A stretch of DNA of 42,500 nt from Prorocentrum cordatum (GCA_963575745.1 CAUYUJ010002113.1:652501-695000); one strand, 5' to 3'. Positions 20,301 through 30,580 are shown, numbered from the stretch's first letter. The notes: generated by a model not told the origin, from the letters alone. Made by a program: numbers and translations.

Positions 20301-20379
20301 GAGGAGGCCGACCGGGGGGGCGGGGAGGCAAGACAAGACAAGTCAAATCGCGAAGCGAATCCCCACCTGAACTGCGCCT

Positions 20380-20825
20380 GGCCTGAGGGGGGAGGGGACG
20401 AATAACATGGTGAGACGGAATACAGATGAGGGCAAGGGGGGAGGGGCAAGGGCGGAGGGAGGCAAAAGGACGACGACGAATGATGGGGGAGGGAGGGACG
20501 GAGGGAGGGGCAGAGAAGAGGACGAGGAAGGAGAGGAGAGAGGAGAGGGAGGAGAGAGGACGAGGAGGACACACGCGGAGGGAGGGAGGGAGGGAGGCAA
20601 ACCAGGAGAGACGCTGCAGCGAGGATACGTGGCTTCTAGTCGGAAAGGTGTGAAAGGATGGAAGCTTTGGGGCGAGAAGGTAGGATGAGGAGGACGAGGG
20701 GAGATGGAGAGGACATGGAGGGAAGAGGGAAGAGCAGAGCGGGGGCAGGATCCCTGGCGGCTGTAAGGGGGGACGAGGAGGGGGTGGAGCAGGAGGAGGA
20801 GAGACAAGGAGGGCAGACCACGGTC
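20380..20825. repeat. GGA/GGGA-rich purine tract
   Basis: About 440 bp of irregular GAGG/GGGAGG sequence, including (GGGA)n near 20578-20596. The frames it opens are Arg/Gly/Glu- or Pro/Ser/Leu-rich artefacts. Confidence 0.8.
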
Positions 20826-20829
20826 ACGA

Positions 20830-20962
20830 GGATGATGTCCATGTTGATGATGCTGTTGGTGATGATGCTGATGCTGATGGTGTTGTTGTTGCTGTTGTTG
20901 TTTGGGTTGTTGGCGCACGGTTTACAACAACAGCAGCAGCAACAACAACAACAACGGCTCCC
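20830..20962. repeat. (GAT)n, (TTG)n and (CAA)n trinucleotide complex
   Basis: GATGATG at 20830-20878 leads to GTTGTTGTTGCTG at 20879-20912, and after a short spacer to CAACAGCAGCAGCAACAAC at 20926-20956. The TTG and CAA tracts are complementary and could form a hairpin. Confidence 0.85.
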
Positions 20963-21224
20963 GCCTGGTACTTCTCCACAACGTATTCAAAATCGCGTTC
21001 TCGCTGAAGACGCCCTCACGATTTGTGAAAGAATCGTCCACTCGCGTGGGACTTCCTCTCAATACTACGCCGTTACAAAAGTTCGTCACGTTTCATGAGA
21101 GCTTGAAGGTGGCATGGGTTTCGTGTCTTCCTTCCGCGTGAGCAAGCGGGCAGAGGCTGACCACTGCCCTGGCCGCGCCGAGCTGGCCCCCCCTTCCCCC
21201 CTAGAATCCTAGCGGACTGAGTCA
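20963..21224. other. No gene recognised
   Basis: Short frames only; no motif was seen. Confidence 0.4.
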
Positions 21225-21395
21225 AGAGCGGTCGGATCAAAGATCCGGGATTTCTAAAAGTGGGATTTCATCCCTTGCTATAATAGTATAGATTTAAAAC
21301 GGGACGTTTTGAAATCCCGACGTAAATTCACACGGTTCTAGAAATCCCACCGGGGCGGGATTTGTCTTTGCTGATGCGAGATGATCGACTTTTAT
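21225..21395. repeat. AT-rich segment with inverted GGGATTT/AAATCCC motifs
   Basis: CCGGGATTTCTAAAAGTGGG near 21248 and TTCTAGAAATCCCACCGGGG near 21333 are imperfect inverted repeats. Further GGGATTT and GAAATCCC copies lie between, around a CTATAATAGTATAG core. It probably is an old inverted-repeat element, but its ends are not defined. Confidence 0.5.
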
Positions 21396-21430
21396 TTTAT
21401 GACGAAACTTTTGTAACGCCGATGTATATT

Positions 21431-21682
21431 CAGACGCCGCGCCCGCAACACTCAGGAATCACGCTCTCGCAGGATTTCCCCACGATTCACATAGATTTCA
21501 AAAACTCGCCAGAGGCTTCCTCGCGATCCATGCAAGAATGACGCTTCAACGACCCGCCCGCTCGACCCCGCCGTCTGGGCCCGCCCGCTCGACTCGCCCG
21601 TTAGGGTCCGTCCGCCCGACCCGCCCGTCTAGTTCTGCCGCTTGCCTCCCTGCTCCTAACACCCTCTCCTGCTAATCTCTGT
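21431..21682 (+). repeat. ~250-bp direct repeat, copy 1 (partner 22187-22440)
   Basis: Shared blocks with 22187-22440 include CAGACGCCGCGCCC, ACTCAGGARTCACGCTC, GCCAGAGGCTTCCTCGCGAT, GACCCGCCCGCTCGACC and TAGGGTCCGTCCGCCCGACC. The two copies flank a ~500-bp segment containing the long GT repeat. Confidence 0.85.
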
Positions 21683-21765
21683 CGTGCTCTATCCTTCTCT
21701 CTCCCCGTTGCCCCTTCCATCGGCTCCGCCCCTGATCTGGGGGGTGCGGGTATCGAGTGCTCGGG

Positions 21766-21931
<166 letters not shown>

Positions 21932-22186
21932 ATGAGTATATATCCATATGTGCACGTATTGAATTGCACGCAGGCAAAGAAGAACAAACTACATTGCGGT
22001 ACCATGATTGTTAAATGCCCAATTCTGAAGAGTAACTATTGTTGATCCCCCCATGTGCGGAGCCCATTCTATGTTTCAATTGAAGCGCCCCTCCCCGGGC
22101 TCGCGCGCTGTTCTTTACAAAGGACAGCCTGGAGGCTCATACTGTACGGAACCGCGATCTCGCGCGGGACCTCCTCCCCATTTATT

Positions 22187-22440
22187 CAGACGCCGCGCCC
22201 TCGACACTCAGGAGTCACGCTCCAACTCTGGACTTCCTCACGATTTCCTTGGGACTCGCGCCATCGCCAGAGGCTTCCTCGCGATCCATGCAGGAGCCAC
22301 GCTTCAGCGACCCGCCCGCTCGACCAAGCCTTCCGGGCCCCCCCGCCCAGCCCGCCCGCTAGGGTCCGTCCGCCCGACCCGCCCGCCTGGTTCTGCTGCT
22401 TGTCTTCCTGTTTCCCACCCCCCTCCTGGTCATCTCTCCT
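22187..22440 (+). repeat. ~250-bp direct repeat, copy 2 (partner 21431-21682)
   Basis: Same orientation as copy 1, 756 bp downstream. It is followed almost directly by the dispersed repeat at 22446. Confidence 0.85.
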
Positions 22441-22445
22441 TTTAG

Positions 22446-22677
22446 GGAACCGAGCTCTATCCACCGATACGTTTTGCGGCCCTGCACTGGAACTTGCACA
22501 AGAAAGCGGATCCTGGTGTATACGGGGTCCTGGTGTAGACGTTTTCCGTCGTTTCCCCGGGAAAAACCAGGAAACGAGTATACACCACACCACCCCAACG
22601 TCGTCCCCGACCGTAAAACAAATCCTGGCATTGAAAAGCAACCCACCACTGGTAATGTATATGCTCCAGTTTCCGAC
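22446..22677 (+). repeat. Dispersed repeat, copy 2 (partner 6931-7157)
   Basis: It contains the same ordered blocks as copy 1. It also has internal inverted motifs (GGTGTATAC and GTATACACC) related to the palindrome at 2304-2456. Confidence 0.8.
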
Positions 22678-23109
22678 CTTTGTCTCATCCCTCCTCGCTC
22701 CCTTCTCTGTTTTAGGGGCTGCGCCAGCTGCACGTGACAGGCAAGGAAAATATCCTCCAAAGGGGAGTGCGATCGAAAACGAAGGGGGCGGATATTCAGG
22801 GCTCTGGATATACATGTTCAGTGACACGCGAGCAAATCCGCCGATCCCTGCCGGCGTGTGTGAGACGCTGTTCCGTTTGTTCCGTTCTCGTCGTCGTCGT
22901 CGTCGTCACCGTCGCCGCTGTCCCGCAAAGTTCTCCTGCGCCCGTCGCAGTTGTCTCTTTCCATTCCCTGAGCCCTCCCCCTCGGGCTCGCCAGCCAAAA
23001 CGAAAATAAGCAACGCCGTCGATAAGTCGAAGAAAAGCCCTTGCCTTGATCCTTTCCCGCGGGTGGGGATCATGGTGGGGGGTCCGCGGGGGGTGTCGAG
23101 GGGGGTCCC
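22678..23109. other. No gene recognised
   Basis: It contains a short (GTC)n run near 22886-22905. Otherwise it is unremarkable GC-rich DNA with motif-free frames. Confidence 0.4.
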
Positions 23110-23480
23110 GGGTCAGAATGCCATCCACCCCCGGGGGTCCAGAAAGCCCAAAATTGGCGAATGCCCCAAGAAGATCCCAAAACGATCCGAGAAGGCCCCG
23201 AACCGCCGAATGATCGGTCCAAGGCGCCCAAGGTAGCCCCCAGACGGCCCTGAAGACCTCCTAGATACCGCCAAAGGCCTCCAAGATCACTCCTAACAGG
23301 GCCCCAGAAACGCAAACACAGGCAAATGTAATTGGTTTCTTGTTGATATTTGACAGATTTAGGCGTTCTCAATGTTTCGGCTTCCCGATGCTCCAGCACG
23401 GCCCAAGAGGCCCCCCACGATCGCCCCAAGAGGCCTCCAAGGGGGCCCAAATCTAACCGACGAGGGTCTCAAGAACAAAC
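23110..23480. repeat. GGCCCCAAGA repeat field with AT-rich core
   Basis: CCCCAAGA/GGCCCAAGAGGCC units flank a core at about 23320-23370 (GTAATTGGTTTCTTGTTGATA). The core is alignable in general form with those in the fields at 3045 and 8890. Confidence 0.75.
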
Positions 23481-23597
23481 CCGCAACAGTGAAAATCTAA
23501 ATATTTTCCTGGCGCCCTTATTGACGGACTGGGTCCCCGACAACAACGGAATCTAATTCTTCTTCCCCGCCGCCACCGCTAACGACGACACCGACGA

Positions 23598-23758
23598 CGA
23601 CGAGCAGGAAGAGGAGCAGGAGGAGGAGGAGGAGGAGGGCTGAGGAGGAGGAGGCCCGAGGAGGAGGAGGAGGAGGAGGAGGAGGAGTAACGTTATGAGG
23701 AGGAGGAGGAGGAGGAGGAGGAGGAGGAGGAGGGCGAAGAGAAGGAGGAGGAGGTAGG
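23598..23758. repeat. (GGA)n microsatellite
   Basis: About 160 bp of GAG/GGA triplets, interrupted once by GTAACGTTAT at 23686-23695. Confidence 0.9.
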
Positions 23759-23819
23759 ACGGAGGGCAAGTTCTTTCACCGTCGAGAGCTTTGGGGGGGT
23801 GGGGTCCAAAACTAAAGAC

Positions 23820-24060
23820 CCTTCAGGGTTACGAGGACCCCAAGGCGGCCCAAGAGGCGTCCAAGACGGCCCAAGAGGCCCCCAAGACGGAGACGGCTCC
23901 AAGTGTCCAGATGGGGGGCCCGAGCGGACATCTGGAGCCCTCGGCCCCGAGAGACTCCTTGGAGTTCGCAAGAAGCCGAGAAGCTCCTGAGAGGCCCCAA
24001 AGAGGCCCCCAGGAAGCCCCGAGAGGCTCCCAAGAGGCTCCCGGGTCGGCGGCACTGGCC
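23820..24060. repeat. GGCCCAAGAGGC repeat field
   Basis: A degenerate CCCAAGACGGCCCAAGAGGC array of the same type as 23110-23480. Confidence 0.7.
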
Positions 24061-24374
24061 GTAAGGCCTTCGCGATAATATCGAACAGTGGTAAAGCGGC
24101 TGTTATTTCTGATGCTGTCGAAGTTGTTGTGTGCGTGATGATGGCGGTGGACATGGTGATGATGATTGACGATGGTGATGGAATGATCCAATGTACGAGG
24201 TCTTCTCCCAAAGACTCGACTGCAAAATAACCAGCAATAGAAAATTCTGGTCAAGAGAAATGCGCCTGAATAAAAGTTGCTGGTGCTAGAAGCGCGCAAC
24301 GAATGCAAGAGAGGAGGGAGCAAAACGGGAAGGAGGGGGGTGGCGTCAGTTGAGCTTCGCTGGTATTCAGATCT
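24061..24374. other. No gene recognised
   Basis: A weak GATGATGG run near 24135-24180; no coding signal. Confidence 0.4.
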
Positions 24375-24740
24375 GCCAGCAGCTGTCGGCGCACAATCGT
24401 CATTACAGTCCAGACATCAACGGCCCATCCTACGACGTCAGGGAGGAGTTGAACATGTCGGTCGAAATCTTCAAGCTAACCTCGACGGCGCTCGGGTGGC
24501 ACGGTTCGCCTCAAGCATATCCTGCCCGCGGGCCCGGGCACGCTCGGCCACGTGAGCTTCGTCACGACCCGATGCAAATTGAACGTGCCGTTCAGCACGA
24601 TGCCCAGGCTTCTTATGAAGGCAACCCAAGCCACCCCCACACCGACAACACCATATTTTATCTGTTCGGAGCTTCTCTTTGGGGCCTTCGGCCTGACGCC
24701 CGCAGTCGGCCGCTCGTGCCCCAGGCGAGGCCCCTGGAGA
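24375..24740. other. Coding-like island, strand and exon limits unresolved
   Basis: On the plus strand, after a TATTCAG acceptor, a frame reads ICQQLSAHNRHYSPD and SYDVREELNMSVEIFK, a plausible exon. On the minus strand, 24520-24690 reads IKYGVVGVGVAWVAFIRSLG then VLNGTFNLHRVV, resembling a membrane helix with a downstream loop. Both cannot be fully right where they overlap. No family was recognised for either. The minus-strand reading would fit with the hydrophobic exons at 25.7-26.3 kb. Confidence 0.3.
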
Positions 24741-24867
24741 CGTGCAGAAAACGAAGCCGCCGAGCGGCGGGCAACACCGTCTTTCCCGAAACCATGCTTG
24801 CACTTAGGGGGTCTTACTTCTGGTCTACAGAACAGGACCTGCGTGTAAGTCTGATGGTTCCATGCCG

Positions 24868-25000
24868 GCCATCGCCGCCCCGTCGCCGCCTCGTCACAGC
24901 CCGTCGCCTGGGCTTGTGTTTCGGTCTGGCGGCTCTGTGCTGGCCGTCGCCGCCCCGTCGCCGCCTCGTCGCCGCCTCGTCGACGCCCGTCGCCGCCGTT
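24868..25000. repeat. GTCGCC-rich direct repeat pair
   Basis: The segment CGCCGCCCCGTCGCCGCCTC occurs near 24873 and again near 24949, the second with extra GTCGCCGCCTC units. Confidence 0.75.
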
Positions 25001-25054
25001 CGATTGCACCACGTGGGCAGCACGACAAAGATTCGCGCCTGCGGCGTGCTGCTT

Positions 25055-25300
25055 GATCGCTCACAACATAGACTGCACCACAGAGATTGCGCAAACTATA
25101 TTTCATAACATCGAATGCACTACAGACACGAACATGTATGTATATGCATGTGTATATATACACATAGATCGAACATCCTAAATCGCACCACATCGATTGC
25201 ACAACATATGCTCCACAACATACGTTGCACCACATACATTGTAATCTACATGTTGCGCATATAGATCCATCAATAATGCTGCACACATTGCACAAAATGG
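25055..25300. repeat. Degenerate CACAACATA/GATTGCACCACATA repeat
   Basis: About 10 variable ~21-bp units such as TCGCACCACATCGATTGCACAACATA and CCACAACATACGTTGCACCACATA. A TATATACACATA-rich insert lies at 25130-25165. This is unusually AT-rich for the window. Confidence 0.75.
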
Positions 25301-25685
25301 GTTGCTAGAAATGCAATGTTTGAGGCCCACGTGGGCCGACGTTCATATGTCAGGAACCGAAAACTGTGTTGATAACGCACAGACCTTGCGAACAAATATC
25401 GGTATGCGCGAAAATCCGTGGACCATTGCTCAAATCACGCCTTCGCGCACATACGCCCGCGCATTTTTACAAACGAATGCGAGAATGCAATACACCGCAG
25501 CAGCGGTTTTATAGCAACCGAAAACGGCGTCGTAAAAAAACGACGTATGGGACCAAGAGCGTGGCGACTTGTACTATTTACTCGCCGTCAGGGCGCGTCG
25601 ACTGCTGTTACACGCGTTCCGAAAACATGCGAACATCGTCCTGGTGGGTGTGGGGGTGGGGGGGTGTTATCTTGACCTTGACACC
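25301..25685. other. No gene recognised
   Basis: Short frames on both strands without motifs; probably intronic or intergenic. Confidence 0.4.
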
Positions 25686-25808
25686 TGCAAGCGCAGCCGC
25701 CCAAGGGTTATAACCAATTCCGCCAAGGAACCAGAGGACGCGCAAGACACATATCATCAGCAGCTGAACAAGAAAGACCAATATGACGAACAAACTCGGC
25801 ATCACGGC
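25686..25808 (-). CDS. Possible exon encoding a membrane helix (multi-pass protein, part 2)
   Basis: After a CTATAG acceptor, the frame reads MPSLFVILVFLVQLLMICVL then RVLWFLGGIGYNPWAAALAG, one or two hydrophobic helices with an intervening Arg. A GCAG|GTGTCA donor can be placed at about 25685. It lies about 30 bp downstream of the in-frame end of the exon at 25841-26286. The family is not identified. Hydrophobicity is not due to a simple repeat, which supports a real membrane segment. Confidence 0.4.
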
Positions 25809-25840
25809 CTATAGTATCACCTGCAGATCGAGGCAAATCC

Positions 25841-26286
25841 TCAGCAGAACAACGATGAGCCCGAGGGGCATCGGGCAGGGGCTCGTCGAACGCCGATCGC
25901 ACCGTGGAGAAGACCAAGGGTCCGCAGGACGAGGAGCACCAGGAACAGCATTGTGCGGACGATCGCGTGGAGGCCCACCGCCTCCAGGGTCGCCATCACC
26001 GTCATGACCATCAGGATCACCACCATCATGTGGCCCACGCAATCAATCTGTGAGGTGGGGGCGTGGTACGCTTCGAAGAGACCTTTTTGGGATTCGCCTG
26101 ATGATGAAGAGGGTCCGTTATCAACAACAGGGACGTCCAGCAGCGAGTAGAGCATCGTCTGAACGAGAAGGTTCGCGAAACTGTTGAGCTTAATGGCGTC
26201 CCAGCAGGGTAAGAGGACGTGGAACGTCACGCGGACGCAATGCGAATTGAGGCGAGCTCGACATTGCCGCCCTTGTGCCAGTTGGT
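25841..26286 (-). CDS. Probable exon of an unidentified multi-pass membrane protein (part 1)
   Basis: The (CAT)n-rich intron ends in GCTTCAG| and the exon reads RVTFHVLLPCWDAIKLNSF, NLLVQTMLYSLLDVPVVD, a Ser-rich loop, then hydrophobic HMMVVILMVMTVMATLEAVG and RTMLFLVLLVLRTLGLL. At least two transmembrane helices seem likely. The frame stops at 25841-25843, but the exon probably ends earlier: another frame over 25809-25875 also encodes a hydrophobic stretch (MPLGLIVVLLRICLDLQVIL), so an intron or frameshift is likely here. The pattern recalls channel or transporter proteins, but no diagnostic motif was found. It sits on the same strand inside the proposed intron between exons B and C. Confidence 0.45.
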
Positions 26287-26306
26287 CTGAAGCTACCACA
26301 ACAGAG

Positions 26307-26553
26307 CTGATGATGCTGATGATGATGATGGTGATGATGATGATGTGGATGTTTTTGATGATGATGATGACGGCGATGGTGATGATCATGATAAATAAGA
26401 CTATGATAATGAGGATGATGATGCGGATGCTGATGACGATGCTGATACTGATGATGCTGGCGATGATGATGGTGAAGAGATGATGATGGTAATTCAGATG
26501 ATGCTGATGATAATGATGATGAGTGTGGTGATGATGATGGTAATGGTTATGGC

Positions 26554-26611
<58 letters not shown>

Positions 26612-26722
26612 GTGGTCATTGTGATGGTGGTGATGATGATGGTGTTGATGATGATGGTGATGATGACGATAACGATGATGATGCTGACGATGATGCTGAT
26701 GACGAGAACGATGAGGAGGCGA
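26307..26722. repeat. (GAT)n trinucleotide microsatellite, about 415 bp
   Basis: Interrupted GATGATGATG/GGTGATG throughout, purest at 26549-26610. It opens poly-Met, poly-His and poly-Ile frames that are artefacts. Confidence 0.95.
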
Positions 26723-27060
26723 AGAAGACGCTGGAATATGAGGAAGAGGGAGGGGGAGAAGGAGGAGGAGAAGGAGAAGAAGGAGGTGGAAGACCTGAGT
26801 CCGGTCTCCTGGGCTGCCAACGGTCAGCTGCCATCCCGCTGTGGGGGACGCGGCGCGGGTGCCTCTCCAGAGGCCTTCCTGGGAGCCGCCCGAGGCGAGG
26901 TCGGGGCAACGCCAGAGCTCGGCTGGAGATGGTGACCAACCGCTGCGGCTGCGGCCGGCGGACGCGCGCGCAGCTGTGCTCTCGCTTCCTACCCGTGGGG
27001 GTCCTCGGGTCCGTGCGTCCAAGAGTGGGCAAAGGCCGGGGCTCGTGTCGTGCTTGGCCT
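26723..27060. other. GGA-rich edge then GC-rich coding-like island, strand unresolved
   Basis: 26725-26795 is GGA/GAA-rich. 26796-27060 is open on both strands with mixed composition and no recognisable motif. It lies within the intron between exons B and C and may hold an exon of either strand. Confidence 0.25.
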
Positions 27061-27420
27061 CACGGTGGCCAAGAGGGGGGAGGAGGGAAGGGAGAGGGAG
27101 AGGGAGGGGAAGGAGTACAAGGGCGAGGACGAGGAGGACAGGGAGAAGGAGGGGGAGGATCACAATGATGGGATAGGATGAGGATGAGAATGAAGGTGAG
27201 AGCCCAAGAGGGATGAGGGGCGCGAGGGAGGGAGAAGGGCAGAGCAAGGAGGGAGGATGGAGGAGGACGGAGCTGGGAGGGAGGCGGCAGGAAGGGCAGG
27301 GAGAACGGAGGGACAGAAGGGAGAGGAGGCGGCGGAGGAGGAGGCGAGCGGATGGAGGAGGAGGAGAAGAGATGTAAGGGGAGAAACAGGAAGGGAGTAG
27401 GAGAGGGAGGGGGAAATGAA
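27061..27420. repeat. Purine-rich GGGAGGA tract
   Basis: About 350 bp dominated by GAGG/GGGA/AGGA on the plus strand; no coding signal. Confidence 0.75.
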
Positions 27421-27627
27421 GGAGCAAGAGGTGCGTGCAGCTTCTGGGGAGGGCGAGGAGTACACACGCCTACCTGGCCCCTCCCTCCACGCGAGGCCGC
27501 ATCGTGAAGAGCCATGTGCGCGAAGTCTTGGCGCGGAACCTTGTCCCCCTCGTCCACCACCCTCCCCTTGGCTTGTCGTCGGTTGCCAAGGCGAGCTGAG
27601 CCCCTCGCCGTCGGCGTCGGCCTTGGC

Positions 27628-27705
27628 CTTTGGATCCTGCGGCTTCGGAGGCCGCTTGCACGTGACAAAAAACTTGACGAACTCTGCCTCGGAGATCTTC
27701 CCGTC
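27628..27705 (-). CDS. Exon B of EF-hand/SH3-like gene: second half of first EF hand (partial CDS)
   Basis: The 78-bp exon begins directly after CCAG| with DGKISEAEFVKFFVTCKR, i.e. calcium-loop positions 5-12 (Asp, Gly, Lys, Ile, Ser, Glu, Ala, Glu) and helix F, then PPKPQDPK. The donor is AAG|GC at 27627. Joined to exon A, whose last codons are VDADK, it gives a perfect canonical loop DADKDGKISEAE. The frame stays open beyond the proposed donor, so a later donor remains possible, but this end gives a 36-residue spacing to the loop in exon C. The role is probably calcium sensing. Confidence 0.7.
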
Positions 27706-28419
27706 CTGGAGCGGGGGATTCAGTAGAGGGCTTTAGGGGAACTATGAGGGGTACCCAGGGTGCTCTAGATTGTATGGCGGCTCCAACAGTCACAGGCGGT
27801 TCCTAGAGGATCCCAGCGAGTTTAAGGACCAGCGGGTTCTCGGGGGGTTCAGTAGATCCTCCTTGGGAGGCGGGGCGGCGGGAGAAAGCGAGCGAGGGGG
27901 CGAAAGCGCACATGATGATCGACCAGCAAGGCGCTGAACGACTAGATGCGGGGGCTGGAACGGCCACTGGGGAGGCGTCTTTGGCCAAAAGGGAGCCGCA
28001 AAATGCCTCGAAGGTGGCGCTCGCAATCGACACCGAGGCCTATTCCCCGCAGAGAGGTCGACAAGACATGACAACGCCTTAGCCAACACCGACTCGGAAC
28101 ATTGGGTCGGCTCGGGACGCGCGTCGGATGGGGCTGCATCGGCGTGGAGTCAAACTCGGATCGGGCAGGCTGCGCCGAGGTGCACAACGAAACGCCGTGC
28201 AAGCGCCGGACCGCATCGGATCGACGGAGCATGATAATCACATCGGATCGAGCCACAACGAGCACCATGGCTGCTGCGCCACCACCAGGAATCGCGCTCG
28301 AAACCGTGGGGCTCACTTTTCGACGTCGGCCCGCCAGCGCGAAGAGCCGTGCAAACGCTGAGGAGCTACGCAGGAGTGATTGGATACCATTGGTAAGTGT
28401 CTTCGGTCCCTTGTCACTT
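27706..28419. other. Intron between exons A and B, no further gene recognised
   Basis: This is most of the 951-bp intron (27706-28656). Open frames occur on both strands, but none has motifs. Confidence 0.4.
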
Positions 28420-28454
28420 GACTGGTCAAACCTGACGGGAGCACGAAACAAACT

Positions 28455-28592
28455 CTGGAGAAGGCAAAGAGAGGGAGAAAGAGAGAGAGGGAGAGGGAGG
28501 AGAGAGAGTGGTGGACTCAGACATTGAAAGAGGGCAAGAGACAAAGAGAGATAGAGAGAATGAAAGGGAGAGAGAAAGGGATGCGAAGAGGC
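28455..28592. repeat. (GA)n/(GGGA)n purine microsatellite in intron A-B
   Basis: GAGAGAGAGGGAGAGGGAGGA-type repeats to about 28592. Confidence 0.85.
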
Positions 28593-28656
28593 CGACATAT
28601 ATAACAACATGAATAATGTGCAGATGCGCACATAAAGCACCCAAGATTATGCCAGC

Positions 28657-28710
28657 CTTGTCGGCGTCTACTGCTTTGAACAACTCGTCCCTACTCAACT
28701 TCGACTCTGT
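28657..28710 (-). CDS. Exon A of EF-hand/SH3-like gene: first half of first EF hand (partial CDS)
   Basis: The 54-bp exon encodes 18 codons, TESKLSRDELFKAVDADK, comprising helix E and loop positions 1-4 of an EF hand. It is bounded by an ACCAG| acceptor (28711-28713) and an AAG|GC donor (intron starts 28656). The phase-0 join to exon B reconstructs a canonical EF loop across the splice site, which is the strongest single piece of evidence for this gene model. A stop codon lies in frame about 30 bp upstream, so the exon cannot extend far. Upstream exons, expected to encode a long helical N-terminal region in this family, were not confidently found. Confidence 0.65.
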
Positions 28711-28740
28711 CTGGTGGTACCTCGGTCCAGGGGCCGGCTA

Positions 28741-29134
28741 CGAAGAAGAGAAGCATAACACTTGCAATTGCACGAACGATGCAAACAAAATCATGGACAT
28801 ACGCACTCGTTCAACATGTTGCCCCTGTTCCAGCAGCCGTGCTCCTGAATTTAGCGCTTACAAAATAAATTCGAGGAGCGCAACGTGGTGAAGGGCTCCC
28901 CCATGCAAATGATACCATCGTTTGCGTTTTAGTGTTTGTGCTCTTCTCTGTCGTGTCTTACTTTAAGCGTTACTTCGCGCATGTATTCTTCGTAAGATGA
29001 GCTGGCTTAGGGTCCGTCATGAGACGTGCTGCGCCTGTGCTTCTCGCAACAGCTGGTGGGTCTTCACTCATCGCGCGATGAGTGCAACTAAGCTCGGGCT
29101 CTGCGAAGACATAAGGCAATATGAAACAACTCGG
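28741..29134. other. No gene recognised
   Basis: This AT-richer stretch has short frames on both strands and no motif. Confidence 0.4.
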
Positions 29135-29638
29135 TCATATGCATCGGATGGCCTGCGTACGCTCTCTCGAAGGCCCGCACTTCTGACTGGCTTCCCATCC
29201 GACCAAAACGAAAACGATGCGAAGGTGACTTGTGTTGACCAAGCCGACCCCGGCAGCGAGCGCGGGGCTGCCGACTGGGCCCAATCGCCAAACGTGCTCC
29301 CTCAAACGTGGTCCTCGGGAAGATCTGGCAAATGCGTCAACATCGGCGGCGTCCCCTTCTTTTTCGGGGGACTCGAAAGCAAACCTCATGGCACCGACCG
29401 CGATCAAACGACTGGCGTGCGCCCTAGCCGAAACGGGTGCACTGTGTAGGCAGGTCGTCAACAGGCGGCAGCTGCCATGGGGGATGCGCAGGACTATGGC
29501 GACGCAGAGGATGAGGAGGACGACCCAGACACAGAAAGGCGTCGATTCCTTGGCAGTGGCGGTATCGGATCTGCCGCTGGCCCCGCTCGCAGGAGTAGTG
29601 TGGTGCGATTGTGATGCAGAGAGCCGCTTCGGCTGCAT
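29135..29638 (-). CDS. Hypothetical protein with one predicted membrane helix
   Basis: An ATG-initiated 167-codon minus-strand frame has a Ser/Thr-rich N-terminus, a clear hydrophobic helix (VWVVLLILCVAIVLRI, residues about 37-52), a basic juxtamembrane part, and an acidic stretch ESPEKEGDAADVDAF. No family was recognised. The hydrophobic segment is not from a simple repeat. It lies upstream of exon A on the same strand and could instead be an exon of a longer gene; the opposite strand is also open. Confidence 0.3.
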   Translation of the reverse strand: MQPKRLSASQSHHTTPASGASGRSDTATAKESTPFCVWVVLLILCVAIVLRIPHGSCRLLTTCLHSAPVSARAHASRLIAVGAMRFAFESPEKEGDAADVDAFARSSRGPRLREHVWRLGPVGSPALAAGVGLVNTSHLRIVFVLVGWEASQKCGPSRERTQAIRCI

Positions 29639-29835
29639 GCCAACAGGCCGGCGATTAGACTGTGGTCGACACGGCTAGCGTGCAGAAGCGGTGGGCGTCT
29701 TCTTCCTCCTGCATCTCTCGTGCCCCTCCTCCAGCGGCGGACCATAATCGTCACAACCGGACGTGCCAAAGTGGCGGACATCGTCGCGGCAAGCAATGTC
29801 TACAGTCATTCTGATAGCATGAAGACCCAGCACAA

Positions 29836-29976
29836 GGAACGAAGGAACTTGTCTGGCCACGGCGAGCCTCGGTCACGAATGAGTTCCCCGACCTAGAACT
29901 AAAGAACGGCCCGAAAACCAGAGCTCCTCCAGAATTCAAAGTGGTCATTCTTTCAGCGCCTTGACTTTCGCCTGAC
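29836..29976 (+). repeat. Dispersed repeat, family D copy 1 (partner 31368-31500)
   Basis: It shares CTGGCCACGGCGAGCCTCGG, GAACGGCCCG, CCAGAGCYCCTCC, AAGTGGTC/AAGGTGGTCGTAATGTCAGCG and CTTGAC blocks, in the same order, with 31368-31500. Unknown element. Confidence 0.75.
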
Positions 29977-30009
29977 GACCAAACCGCGCCCTTCGTTCCG
30001 CACATCAAC

Positions 30010-30428
30010 GCAGACTAGACCACATCCTGCAACGAATCAGAGCCTGAGTTACCGAACTTCGCAGGGCGTGGCTGGTGGGACCCCTCCTCCTGCCCAAAGC
30101 CTCACGCCTCGACCCGCTGAGATGTTCGACCGTCCTGCCTTCCCTGGCAGATCTTCAGCCGTCGCGAACAAATATCGGCAGACGCGTTTGTTTGTCTTTG
30201 GGTTCCATGGCATAGCTTGAGCCTCTGGGGTGTCAGGGGGGGCGCTTCCGAAACAACCCAAACAGCGACTCGCGACGAGACAAACTCCATGATGTGCACG
30301 TCGTGCACACGTCGCAACCTCGGAGGTCTGGGCTGCCAGCTTCCCCCACGCTGAATTGCACGCGTTTTTCAGTCCAGCATCTCTCTTTGCGGATGTCGGG
30401 CAGCAGGGCGCCTCAAGAAGCTCAGGGC
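30010..30428. other. No gene recognised
   Basis: Short frames on both strands without motif. Confidence 0.35.
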
Positions 30429-30454
30429 CTTCGCCTCCAGCGCCTCCATCTCCG
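30429..30454 (-). CDS. Possible 26-nt micro-exon of the EF-hand gene N-terminal region
   Basis: After a pyrimidine-rich tract ending GTCGCAG, the minus strand reads a helical peptide EMEALEAK followed by AAG|GC, the same donor context as exons A, B, C and E. The surrounding open frame (LSEVAAEMEALEAKALSFL) resembles the heptad-like N-terminal helices of this family. Position and strand fit, but the call rests on a very short segment. Confidence 0.15.
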
Positions 30455-30580
30455 CTGCGACCTCCGAGAGGCCGGCGAGAGGGGAGAAGCGGCGACGAGA
30501 GGGTGCACAGGTGACTTGGCGGGGTGCCAGAGCCAGAGAAGAGCGGCAGTTCCAGTTTCAGAGGTGAGAGGGCGAGAGGC

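Noticed and set aside
26494-27427. Poly-His/poly-Ile/poly-Met frames across 26.3-26.7 kb
   Set aside because: They are direct translations of (GAT)n; only the part of the minus-strand frame below 26287 is retained as a probable exon.
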